A model generated the notes under the pieces. The model ran no database searches, was not told where the DNA came from, and saw only the letters and a program-made list of their open reading frames with translations. From Acanthochromis polyacanthus (Eukaryota; Chordata; Actinopteri; Pomacentridae): DNA of 64,000 nt. The stretch spans positions 43,614,755 to 43,678,754 of the forward strand of contig NC_067118.1 in the NCBI RefSeq assembly GCF_021347895.1. Direction: 5' to 3'. Both the position numbers and the translations under genes were made by a program. Positions 53,381 through 64,000 of this stretch are shown here, in pieces. The stretch's first letter is position 1; every line of letters starts with the position of its first letter.

Positions 53381-55600
53381 GAATTGTAGAATAGATGTCA
53401 CCACAGAAACTTCATCAGTTCAGGAGATCTGTCGGTATTTACCTCGAAAATTGATTTATATTTCATCAGTTCAGTTTAGTAAGAAGCATTTAATCAGAGT
53501 CCAGCTGCACCGTAGCAGCATTAGCATCATTAGCAGCATTAGCATCATTAGCAGCATTAGCAGCATTAGCAGCATTAGCATCTCCAGCTGCTCTCTGCTA
53601 TCAGACACTTAGCGTTTAAAAACCTAGCTTAGCATTGAACAGGGATTACACTCTGGTGATGTGCACAGACAGCCATGGACACTTCTTATTATTGCACTAC
53701 TTTTCTGGTCCACTTGGAAGACGACGTTGCATACATTAATATTTAAATTAAACATCTAAAAGTATTCTAAACAGTGGCATAATCAGTTTATCAGTCCACT
53801 CTGTCTAGATATCTTTATTAAGAACAGCCCATGAATCTGCTTTCACGTCTGGCTGAAGCTCACATCTCTGGACTTACAGCTGGTTTTTCAGAATAGAAAG
53901 CAATCTTCCAACAATGTTTGGTTTCCTGCCAACCAGACAAACAGCAGCTACAGGCAAATACAGCAACAGAGTCAATTCTTTGACTGGAAAGTCTTTGTCT
54001 AGTTCTTTTTTTAACTTAAAGAGGTACTGTGTGTATAAATATGCATCAGTTTGTTTCTACTGCAGGTGTCTGCACAGACTTCAAAGAAATGAAAAATCAG
54101 ACTGTCCTTAACTCTCTTTACCTTCAGCAGTCTGTGGACTGATTTTCAAGTAAAGGACTAATTTTCTGGGTAAATCCAGAGGATGTGCTGTTAATGCCCC
54201 TCTATCTCTCTCCTGCTTCCCTGTCGTGTCAGCAGAGTTCAACGTTAGCTTAAAGAAATGGTGTCAAAATCAACAGATGACCGGCTTCCAGCAGAACACA
54301 GGCTCCAGAAAAAACAAACACTTATCTGAAGCTTGCCCAGCCAAACAGTAATGTGGCCAACACTGAGGGAAACCAGGGTCAACACTGGGTTGATCTTCAG
54401 CTTCTTCTATTTGTGTATAAAGCCATGCATGGGTTGGTACCTGGGTGCATGAAAAGCCCCTATTCCACCAAGATGTGCATGTTTTCTTAGGCCTTTGGCT
54501 GCTCTTAATGGTCCTAATATTTCAGGTTTGTTTTTATTGTAGAAACTGACAAGTAGCTATCCTCCCTGCTTGTATTTTACACCATTATATTTTGTTTTAC
54601 TGCTTGATTTTACAAGTCCTTGTACAAGTTTTTGTTGTCTATTATATTTTTATATTGTCTGATAACATGTACAGCAGTCTGAGCCAAACTATAGACCAAC
54701 CGCCACACTTTGTTTTAGGGCTTTAATATAGTTTAAAGTCTCAAATGTAGTTTACAGTCAAACTATAACAACATCACAGCATTAAGCTCCTTCATCTACT
54801 GATAAAATACCGCTCAGTCACATTTACTCTCCAGCTACTGCTTAGTTGAAGGCCAGGATGTTCATCTGGGTGAACCTGAGGAATTTAAGCAGCCAGACAC
54901 CGGTGTCTAGAACAACAAAACATGTTCAAATGCTACACAAAGAACCTTTAAATCAAGTATCTGCAGTGACTGTTCCTAACCATAATTAAATATCATTGTC
55001 TATTCATTATGAAAACAGTCAAATAACCAGTCAACTGAGATAAAATCACAGAATAAAATGCTGCATATATGCATATAATAATTCAGTGGCATGCTGGTGT
55101 GAACACGTGCACACCAGCATGCTTCTTTAAAGAGGTACACTCCCAGAAATCACCATAACAACACCTGGGAAAATGTCATTTCACTGACCTGATTTCCACT
55201 CTTCCCTAATTCCCTCTCCTGTAGGACTCCTTTATCAGCAGCAGCCCACCAACAGGACACATTCCAAACGGCTTAAAATGATTTGTTTTGATCCAAGTCA
55301 AACTAACGAAGAGGTCAGATCACTGCAGGTATCGCAGCAAAGAGGCACAAAGACCAATAAAAACAGGCACATAGACCAGAAAACAGCAGGTCACTGAGGA
55401 GAATACTGACCTGTTTCAGTAGAAAGGAGTAAAACCGCTGGTCTTTAAGCCATTTGTTCTGTTCTAGTCGATATTTAGCTCAGTTTGTCCACTCTTACAC
55501 TGTTCTCTACACATTCCATCTGAATATGGTCAGGATACTTCACATGCTGTAGCTTCTAAACCAGGACAGACCTGTGATCAGTCTGGATCATAATCAAGGT
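53381..55600. other. Probable prkar2a intron 1 sequence
   Basis: A short AGC/ATT-rich stretch (TTAGCATCATTAGCAGCA, 53518-53585) and a possible small LINE remnant near 54390-54450 (LLLFVYKAMHGLVPG). Otherwise nothing recognised. Confidence 0.5.
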
Positions 55601-55609
55601 CAGTATCTG

Positions 55610-56110
55610 GTATTTATCTGATAACTGGTATCAGTATTTGATTATTATTTATTGAGATATTAAATGCTTCAGGTCTGATGCAGCCACCTCTCTGTGGTCT
55701 CAGAAACAAAAACTGAACAAGAAGCACCAATCAATACCACAAACCAGAAAGTTAGCTTCTCTCACAGTGGCTAAGGCTATGCTAGCGGCTAGCAGCTAGC
55801 AGCTAGCAGCCACAGACGATTCAGAGTCTGGAAAACTATAATAAATAAAGCTTTAAGATCTGGACCTTAGTGGGAAATAAAAGTGACCTAACAGGGAAAG
55901 ATGAATAAAATAGAGAATGACTGATCAGTCTCAGCTGATCCCATATAAACACAGGAAAGAGTCCTAATTTAATCATCCTGCTTCTATTTCTGTTTATTTA
56001 TAGTAGCCCTTATTAAAGAAGAAGCCTCGTTATGAATGACAGGGTCTAAAAACATTAAATATTACAGATATCAGCTATCGGCGCCTCCTGATCACCAATT
56101 ATAATAAATA
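55610..56110 (+). repeat. Unclassified dispersed repeat, copy 3
   Basis: Shares TTCAGGTCTGATGCAG, CTCTGTGGTCTCAGAAA, CCACAAACCAG, GCTTTAAGATCTGGACCTTA and GAATGACAGG with the other two copies, same order and orientation. Confidence 0.7.
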
Positions 56111-56451
56111 AAAACATAACGGTTCTTCCCTATTTAAACCTTATCTAACCACATTACACAGCATGTTTCCCTCATGCATGTGGGAAACAGAGAACAGAAC
56201 AGTTTAAACATGTTCTAAACCAACAGCAGGAATAAACTAGCCTGATTAGTGCGTGCTCGGTGCTTTAGAATGAATCGGGCATTGTCCTCCATCACTCACA
56301 CATGAAGCAGTTTATCTGTGGAGAGCATGTGGACATAATGAAACGTGCACATGCTTTCTGTGTGGGTGTGAGTGTGAAGAGCTCTCCCTACAGTCATGAG
56401 GCTGAGGGGGGTGGTGGCGCTGATGGTGGCTGTATTGAGTCTACGCCTGAA

Positions 56452-56465
56452 GTTGCCTTGGCAAC
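56452..56465. promoter_or_regulatory. RFX X-box palindrome
   Basis: GTTGCCTTGGCAAC matches the RFX-family X-box (GTNRCC N RGYAAC) with two perfect half-sites. It lies in a locally GC-richer stretch (56390-56700) that ends with a donor-like ATTTG|GTGAGT on the plus strand at 56715, so it may mark an enhancer or an alternative promoter. Motif and position only. Confidence 0.45.
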
Positions 56466-56719
56466 CTAACACAAAGAAGATCTCATCACCATAACAACGC
56501 TACCCCCTTCACCCTCTTCCCTCCTCCTCCGTCTCCTCCATCCAGTGGAAGATCGGCCCTCCATCCCTCCTCTACACCCACTCACTGCTAGGAAGCTTCA
56601 ACAGATGGAGGATGGAGGAGAACCAGAGGGGAGAAACAAAGAGACCGACCAGAAGGGGCGACGGAGCATCACGATGTGGGAAAAACACAGAAATAGTGGG
56701 AAAAGATAGCATTTGGTGA

Positions 56720-58480
56720 GTGATGAGCTTCTGTTTATGTGAGCTGATATGGAAAAGAGAGCTGGATGGGAAGCCCCTGGCTGGAGATGGTTCTGTATTT
56801 ATACAGAGAAATGGATCAGTTAGACTGGGAGAACTGGGAGAATCTGCCCCTGCCTGGTGCTTCCATTGATTCCCTCACAGTCGTTCTCAGTGTCTTTCTG
56901 TTCGATTCAACAGCTAGCCTGAAGGAGACCAGAGCTGGACTCTTCACATCTCATTCTATGTACAACTAGCTGTTTTTGTTTGAACAAAATGGCCTTGGGG
57001 TAATTAGTCTGTAAGATGGATGACACAGAGGCTACAGACAGATGTAATGAACCTGAAGGTAAACTGAACCAACGGCTGGCTGTCAGGTGGAAACTCGAGG
57101 ACATGAACTCAGTCTGGACAGGTCTATTATTTGCTGCTGCTCACACCTCCTGGATTCCCTCTAACTACTCTCTGCCTGGAACAGAAGCAGTAAAACGCAG
57201 GAAAAAGACGAGTCTGTTGGTAGTTTTAGCCGTTCTGGCAGCGAGTCAGCCACCATTTGGAGCCTTTAGTCTGTTTAACAGGATAAAACAGTGACGGGGT
57301 TAGATGCTGCTGGCAGCTTTACAGATCATCACTGAGAATACAGACCATGAATGGAGTCTGAATATTCCTTTGCTGTAATAAACGCTGACCATTTCACCCC
57401 AATTCCTGAATTTCATCATTCTGTTGTGCCACTTTAGAGAGCATTTCCCCTTCCTATTTAGATGATTTTTTTTCCTGTTTATTTCGAACCAAGATCTTTC
57501 CCTCCCTCAGAGCAACAGTCAGGTAAAACCTGCTCTAAGTCCAGGTGTAAAGGTGGATGTCTGTCCAACTGTCCCATTTCTGTAACCTAAATGTCCACTT
57601 TGTGTCCATTTCGAGCATTAACGAGCAGCTGGAGAGTTCTCTGGGTATTTCTTGTTCAAACACACTGCAGACCACCGTGTCTTCTTCTAGTTACTGAGGA
57701 AGGTTTTATGTCCACAGTTGAGCACAATGTGCAAAAATTAAACAGCAACTCTGACTTTTGTAATGGAGTCAATCGTGTGAAATCAGGAGTTAAAAGCAAT
57801 ATCAGTTTATGAGTTAAAACTTTTAGAGAAGGTGTGGTTAGGTGGGTTTTTGCACCGTTTTCTCTGTGATGACCTGTGGAAGCCATAACTTCGGCTACAG
57901 CGTGTGAAGTAACCTGAACATGCTTCAGACATTTTTCACCCAAACAGGCTGAATATTTCCTTGTGATTGGCACCGATAAGAGTTTTATAAACAACCCGTA
58001 TGGTGCCGGTCAGAGGCATGTTTTACTGAATAACGAAGAAAAATAATCAGACTACTATGAGACCATTTTTTATTATTTGGTGAATTGAGGAGGAATGACT
58101 CCATGGCGTTAATATTTTAAGGAACAAAAACAGTTGACTGTCTGTTTAGGTTTGATAATATGACTGAATGTGCTTCTGTTTTTGTTTAGCTTAGTTTGGC
58201 ATATTATTTTTAACCTTTACTAACAAGATGGTGTGATTGAAGACGTTACAGTAACACCTTCATCGTGGACCCTGCTCTACAACCATCTGTCCTCCTCCTC
58301 CTGTTTGACTGATCCCAGCAGGGTCACATGTTTAGTGGGGAGCTTCCCTCAGTCCTCCCTTCTCCTCCAGAGCTAGCAGCCCTGGAAGTCACCGTCATCC
58401 AGCCTCCGTCGGCACACACATAGAAACACACTGACATGCACACACAGCGGATTAATCATCACACAGTGAGGTGGGCAGCA
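56720..58480. other. Probable prkar2a intron 1 sequence
   Basis: No gene, RNA or clear repeat was recognised. Confidence 0.5.
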
Positions 58481-58499
58481 GTAGATGTGTGCTAACGTG

Positions 58500-58643
58500 C
58501 GCACACACACACACCCACACACACCCACAAACACACACAAACACAAACACACACACACACACACCCACACACACCCACAAACACACACAAACACAAACAC
58601 ACACAAACACACACAAACACACACACACACACACAAACACACA

Positions 58644-58716
<73 letters not shown>

Positions 58717-58737
58717 ACAAACACACACAAACACACA

Positions 58738-58787
<50 letters not shown>

Positions 58788-58811
58788 ATCATCATCATCA
58801 TCATCATCATC
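58500..58811. repeat. Compound (CA)n / CAAACA and (ATC)n microsatellite
   Basis: CA dinucleotides interspersed with ACACAAAC and ACACCCAC steps to about 58786, then eight or so ATC triplets. Confidence 0.95.
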
Positions 58812-59259
58812 TCCAGTCTCCTACCAAACACCCACACATTCAACAATCCCTCCAGAAGCTTCAGAAGGTCCATGTGCAACCTGGCTGGACGAGGAGACAC
58901 ATTCTGGAAGCTACTGGACTGACTAACAAGAAAAACTTGATGAGAGGATGACACCTGGAGGAATGACCTTTCTAGTATCATCTAAACTTTCACCCCTCAG
59001 AGCCACTGTTCTTTATCATCCGTCATCGACCTTTCTGAGCCCTACAGACAGAAGAACATAAATCCAGTCCTCCTCTGTGGAGATATAGCTAACCTGGTTC
59101 TACATGTCAGCAGACAAAGCTGGAGAAAAGCTGATCTTAGCACCAGCACCTCCAGGATCTACAGCTTTACAGCATCAGGCTAATGTGGAGGTTAATAAAA
59201 CAAATAAAGACCACACTCAGGAGCTGGACGTAAATTTTTACGTTTACTCTAAATCCATC

Positions 59260-60785
59260 ACCCCCATCATCCTTTCCACCATAACCACTGCCTATCGGAC
59301 ATGAAAACCTGGATGGACAACAACTTTCTAAAACTTAACACCAACAAAACGGAACTTCTTATCATCGGACCCAAATCTCTTCTCCGCTCTGCTCAGAATT
59401 TCACACTGCTAACTGACGGTCATCATGTCACCCCCTCCCCCTCTGTACGCAACCTCGGCGTCATCATGGACCCCACCCTCTCCTTCCAATCACACATCAA
59501 GCATGTCACCAAAACGTCTTTCTTTCACCTCCGCAACATTGCACGACTCTGCCCCTCACTCTCCCCCACCACTTCTGAAATACTCATTCATGCCTTCATT
59601 ACCTCCAGACCTGACTACTGCTATAGCCTTCTCTTTGGTCTTCCCTCCACTCAACTGCAAAAATTACAATATATCCAGATTTCTGCTGTTCACTCACACC
59701 TGCTCCAGGGAGCACATCACCCCCATCCTCAAACAGCTTCACTGGCTCCTGGTTCAATACCGTATCCATTTCAAACTCCTCCTCCTCACGTACGAGTCCC
59801 TCCATAACCTGGGCCCTCCTTACCTCTCTGACCTCCATCAACACCGACCCTCCCGTCACCTTCGCTCTGTAGACTCAAACCTCCTAACGCCTATCTGTAC
59901 CAAGCACCGGACTTTGGGGGACCGGGCTTTCGCAGCCGCTGCTCGCCGACTCTGGAACTCACTCCCACCACCCATCAGGAACTCAGGGTGCTTTCACACA
60001 TACGCCTTTTGGTCCGCTTAAAGCGAACTGGAGTCCGCAACACCAGCAAGTACGGTTCATTTGGGCTGGTGTGAAAGCAGACCAGATGTTTTTGGTGCGG
60101 ACTAAAGGACTGGACCCGCTTCTATGTGAACTCCAGTTCAATTCGTTCTTGTTGAGAACACAAACCTGTCTCCATTCGGACCGGCTTGATGGCGCAGCAG
60201 ACTTTTTGGTCTACGGGAGCTTCCGTAGCCAAAAACGACTGTGTAATGTTCTCGTACCGAATGCGAGCTTCATGCTGGAACAACAGCAGTATTTGTGCTT
60301 GCTGCATAAAGCAATGATACGAATATATGGCAACAAGAAGGAACAGGAGAACATAGTTCATTGTTTACGAATAAACCTCGATCCATGGAATGTTTTCTTC
60401 CGGGATTTTTCCCTCTTCACATGCTGCACCAATCAGCGTTCACTACGTCATCTAAAACACATTATTTTGTGAACAGCGCCGCCAAACGACTGGGGGGAGA
60501 TATAACATTCATCGTAGTTGGTTCAACTGCGAAAACACTGGTGTGAATGCGAACCGAACCAGTTGAAATTAGCAACATTGTAACAACTTTTGGGTCCAAA
60601 CGAACCACTCTAACGGACTAACAGCTGTGAAAGCACCCTCAGACTCACTTTTGACCTTCAAAACCCTTCTAAAAACCCACTTGTTTGATCTGGCTTTTGC
60701 TTATTTTTTTCTCTATATCTTGTAAAGCGTCCTTGAGTGACCAAAAAAGCGCTATATAAAATCAATGTATTATTATTATTATTAT
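59260..60785 (+). mobile_element. LINE reverse transcriptase 3' fragment, split by a second transposon
   Basis: 59260-59985 and 60642-60785 together form the end of a non-LTR retrotransposon. Coding traces: MKTWMDNNFLKLNTNKTELL, VRNLGVIMDPTLSFQSHI, LIHAFITSRPDYCYSLLFGL, then, after a frameshift, REHITPILKQLHWLLVQYRI and RLWNSLPPPIRNS. After the insertion the frame resumes with DSLLTFKTLLKTHLFDL. This pattern belongs to the L2/CR1 (Jockey) group. It ends with AAAGCGCTATATAAAATCAA and (ATT)n. 5'-truncated and frameshifted. Confidence 0.85.
59986..60638. mobile_element. 653-bp DNA transposon nested in the LINE
   Basis: GGGTGCTTTCACA and TGTGAAAGCACCC are exact inverted ends, and TCA is duplicated on both sides (59983-59985, 60639-60641). 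Removing it restores the LINE frame (..PPPIRNS|DSLLTFK). A 3-bp duplication and GGG ends suggest PIF/Harbinger; no transposase is visible. Subterminal arms repeat AGCGAACTGGAGTCCG-like words. Confidence 0.8.
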
Positions 60786-63520
60786 GTCCACTACAATCAC
60801 AGCAAACATGGCTGCTGGATGGGAGGACACACACAGCCTGACTGTAAAGACACACAACACCACCGTAGTGTACGATGGCTTCCTGTAAACAACTCCTCAG
60901 ATAGCTTTACACAATTTACATGAATTTAAAAAACAACCAGAGGACTTCACAGTTCCTAATAGAAAACAAGACTAAACCAGAAAAGAAACATAGAAAGATA
61001 AACAAAGACGTCTATCAAGGTGTCAACGCTTAACTAAAAGCTGGATAACCTGTGAGTCTTCAGGAGAGGCTGAAGGTATCAGAGTGGTTCTAATCTGGAC
61101 AGGGAAGAGGTTCCACAGAGAAGGATCTGGTTCTGGGACCTTTAAGGAGCATCTGATTGGTTGACCTCAGCGATGAAACTGGAGCATGGATGTGTAAAAC
61201 CTCAGACATATAAGTAGAATGATTTTCTGCAGTAAATACATCTTTTGGAATAAACACCTAAATATGGGAATAAATGAAGGTTAAACAATCTCTGGTGCAA
61301 ATCTGTAAGTAGATATTAAAAGCTGCACGGTACAGCTCAACTAGGGGTGTAACGGTGCAAATAAATCATGGTTTGAGATGGAAAAAATAAAAAACACACA
61401 GAAGATATCTTTCATTATGTTCAAAAAGTAAAAACATTTCTAAGTGCTGTATTTTTTAGTGTAATGATTCAGATGCTGCATGTTGTCTGAGCTGTTTACT
61501 GTCAGGTTTAAAATAAATAAATGTCCATTAAATTATGTTAACCACTAAAGCCAGCGCTGCAATCACAGCTTCCAAACCTGCTCAGAGTAAAGCTGTGTGG
61601 TAAATCTAAAGGACTCTCTCTATAGGGACACTTCTGTCTGCCTAAAAGCTGTCCTGTTGTTCATGTCTTGTTCTGCCGGCTGCAGTGATTGGCAGGTCTG
61701 GGTGACACCATCACGGATGCATTAGCTGGATTAATGTGAATAACCTACATCTGTCCAACAATACAGACACACCGTCCTCATCTGGTCCAGTTTATTCTCC
61801 AGTACTGCTGCAGATCACCGTAAACTCACTACTATCTCCTCAAACCTGCAGGACTTTTAGCTCCATGATTCAGCAGATATCCATTAGCTTGAGCTAATCT
61901 TAGCATAGCATGTTGCTGACTGGTACAGGGTTAAAATCAATCCTGAGGCAGTTCAAGATAAATGCATGTATGACTGCACTTAAAACAACAATTACTGCAT
62001 GTAATGTCCAACATACAGATCAGATCAATTTAATCTCCCTGACATAGTTATTAGAGACTAGCTTGATCCCCATGTGTAAAAATTCTTACAAATAAAAATA
62101 CTTCAGTTGTTGACGTAGAAGAAAACCACCTATGAATCAGTAGATCACAGAAATGATCCTCAGTTTTCTGATCCATCTGCTGAGTGTTTGCTGCTTGTGG
62201 ATGAATCCAGAGTTTAAACTAAATCTGTCTCAGATTCAACACAACTTTCCTCCGAGTCAGACAGAAAACCATGTGCACGCTGCGTGTACATGTGTGTTCA
62301 GTTAGATAACCAGCTCATTTGTGAGACTCTAGCTAAAATATGTGGTGTGATGCAGGTATGTGTCTGCTGGCGTCACACCAGCGTTAGATGAGGAGTGTCA
62401 ACACCAAGCTAATTACTGCCTCTAACAGACTGAGGACACGCTGGAAACGCTGAATATTTACCGTAGTATTCTGGATAGCATCAGTGGGATTATGCTTGTG
62501 CTTTATCATAACTGTAATTAGGATCCAGGGTTAATGTGTGTTATTAGTACAGGCTGTTCCACGCCAGCAGCTGGATCATATGAGAGTCAGCTGGGAAACT
62601 GGTGACAACTGGAGAGACTGCTGAGAAACCCACAGAGATGTGGAAGGCAGTGGGATAGAAGTCACAGAGGGCTTCTGGATCTATTCTCTCCACTTCAGAT
62701 CCTAAAATAAAAACACTGGGAAAATTAGGGCAACAGAAATGGCCTGAAGCAGGTCTGAGGTCAGTAGAGCTGCTGGAAGGACTGAGAAGTTCACTGATGA
62801 TTGCATAAGAAGTGTTCTCTTCAGCTCTGCCTCAAACATTCACAGCCAAGTTTAAAAAAAAAACAACTCATCTACTAAACACTGCAGTTAACACCCTGTG
62901 CTGTTAGATCGATGACTCCATGAGAAAATAAATGAGCACAAAGTTCTGCATGGTGACAAATGTCTCATCACAAGGCAGGACTGAGCTGAAATCCAGAGGT
63001 TAAAGGAAAGCAAACATCAGGGGCACAAAGTAGGAGGAAGAACTGTGAAAGCAGGACACCAACAGGTGAAGTAACAGCTGGGTACAGGTAAAGAAACCAG
63101 CAACCGGTGGATAAACTCAGATTAAACATGAACCTACAGCCACAATCTAGTGGATTTAAACAGTGTAGGAACAGCTGGGTACAGGTAAAGAAACTAGGAA
63201 CTGTTAGGAACTGTGGATCCATTTCCATCTCTATGAAAGTCTCACTGTCAGCTTTATAAACTCTTCTGGGAGTTATTTTTCATGTGGAATCATGATGCGT
63301 ACAGACAGCACATAGTCCAGAACTGACAGGGTTCTGGTGGTCAGGAGGTCATTTTAATTCAGGTAATTTTAAGTCTCAGCTCTATTCACTTTAGTTACAC
63401 TGAGTCTGTATTTTTGGGCTGATATTCCTAATATAGTGTCACTGAAGTATTTGATCAGTCATAAGAACTCTATTGGTCATCTTTAGTAGAAATGCAGTTA
63501 TTGTCAGGTGAAGTCATATT
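60786..63520. other. Probable prkar2a intron 1 sequence
   Basis: At 61344 a lone TAGGGGTGTAACGGTGCAA resembles one end of the hAT element at 47723. A 24-bp word beginning ACAGCTGGGTACAGGTAAAG occurs twice (about 63075 and 63172). Otherwise nothing recognised. Confidence 0.5.
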
Positions 63521-63524
63521 CCAC

Positions 63525-63527
63525 ACA

Positions 63528-63576
<49 letters not shown>
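63525..63576. repeat. (CA)n microsatellite
   Basis: About 50 bp of CA, forming the left flank of the CA-associated element copy B. Confidence 0.95.
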
Positions 63577-63582
<6 letters not shown>

Positions 63583-63880
63583 ACTTCTATCTTAGTGAGG
63601 ACATCCATAGCCGTAATGCATTTCCTAGAGCCTTACTCTAACCTTAACCATCACAACTGATTGCCTAAACTTAATCCTTACCCTAACCCTAACCAAACCT
63701 CAATTCATACCTGTTCTCTAAAAACAAGTCTTCACCCTCAAACATGGCTGTTTCAAAGTGAGGACCGGCCAAAATGTCCTCACTTTGTAAAAATGTCCTC
63801 ACTTTGATAGTTAAATGCAGAAAATGGTCCTCACCATGTAGCAAGTACAAGAACACACACACACACGCATGCACACACAG
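63577..63880 (+). repeat. CA-flanked element, copy B
   Basis: Begins GTTTGTACTTCTATCTTAGT, has a CTTACCCTAACCCTAACC core, three AATGTCCTCACTTTG-like words and GTCCTCACCATGTAGCAAGT, and ends in (CA)n. Same architecture as the element at 46876-47156. Confidence 0.7.
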
Positions 63881-64000
63881 GAGCTGTTGGTTGAACTCGT
63901 ATGCAGAAGTGAAGCCTGATTTATGAACGTGTGAGAAAACTGCTTCATTCCAGCCTCCAGCCTCTGATTTATCACCAGGACAGGTTTGAATGTTGTACAG

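Noticed and set aside
57016..57294. Plus-strand 92-codon frame beginning MDDTEATDRC
   Set aside because: No recognisable domain, no splice context and no promoter evidence; a chance frame in a long intron is more likely.

Overview
The window is vertebrate nuclear DNA, almost certainly from a ray-finned (teleost) fish. Genes are split into many short exons with GT..AG introns. (CA)n tracts are common, and there are tRNA-derived SINEs, LINE 3' ends with the fish-typical 'CGCTTTGGA(T/C)AAAAGCGTCTGATAAATGA' type tail, hAT, Tc1/mariner-like and other terminal-inverted-repeat elements. Minisatellites are exceptionally abundant. I cannot name the species. The gene content (amt, a probable lsmem2, naa80, prkar2a) matches genes that in human lie in 3p21.31, so this is probably an orthologous block.

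Left to right: 0.5-4.7 kb holds three plus-strand exons of an unrecognised, possibly coiled-coil protein. They overlap a possible first exon of another gene on the minus strand (2179-2221), which has a CpG-rich upstream region containing a 35-bp minisatellite. 6.97-17.62 kb is the complete nine-exon amt gene (mitochondrial glycine-cleavage T protein, minus strand), whose introns carry a SINE, a palindromic mariner-type MITE and a decayed hAT element. 20.38-21.99 kb is a three-exon single-pass membrane protein gene, probably lsmem2 (plus). 24.37-25.14 kb is the GNAT-domain exon of naa80, the actin N-acetyltransferase (minus), with a candidate ETS-type promoter near 26.16 kb. 29.19-47.43 kb holds nine exons of prkar2a (minus), the RII-alpha regulatory subunit of cAMP-dependent protein kinase. 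Its N-terminal docking exon is not visible and probably lies right of the window, so 47.4-64 kb is read as prkar2a intron 1 and contains only repeats and possible regulatory DNA.

The most unusual property is the set of long tandem repeats. Two of them start exactly at exon-intron junctions and multiply a splice site: a 33-bp unit repeats the 5' splice site of lsmem2 exon 1 about 17 times, and a 37-bp unit repeats the 3' splice site of the last prkar2a exon about 45 times. A third array is about 36 near-perfect CCAAT boxes at 22-23-bp spacing. Others (33, 19, 27, 35 and 41 bp units) sit in introns or flanks and give long but meaningless open reading frames. Also notable are a 36-nt prkar2a exon encoding the autoinhibitory RRVS site, followed 9 nt after its donor by more than 200 nt of mostly (GT)n; a 72-bp stop-free, frame-preserving amt intron; an unclassified dispersed repeat present three times in prkar2a introns; and a LINE interrupted by a second transposon with a clean 3-bp target duplication.

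All exon limits were placed by eye from splice consensus, reading phase and family resemblance; nothing was aligned by software.
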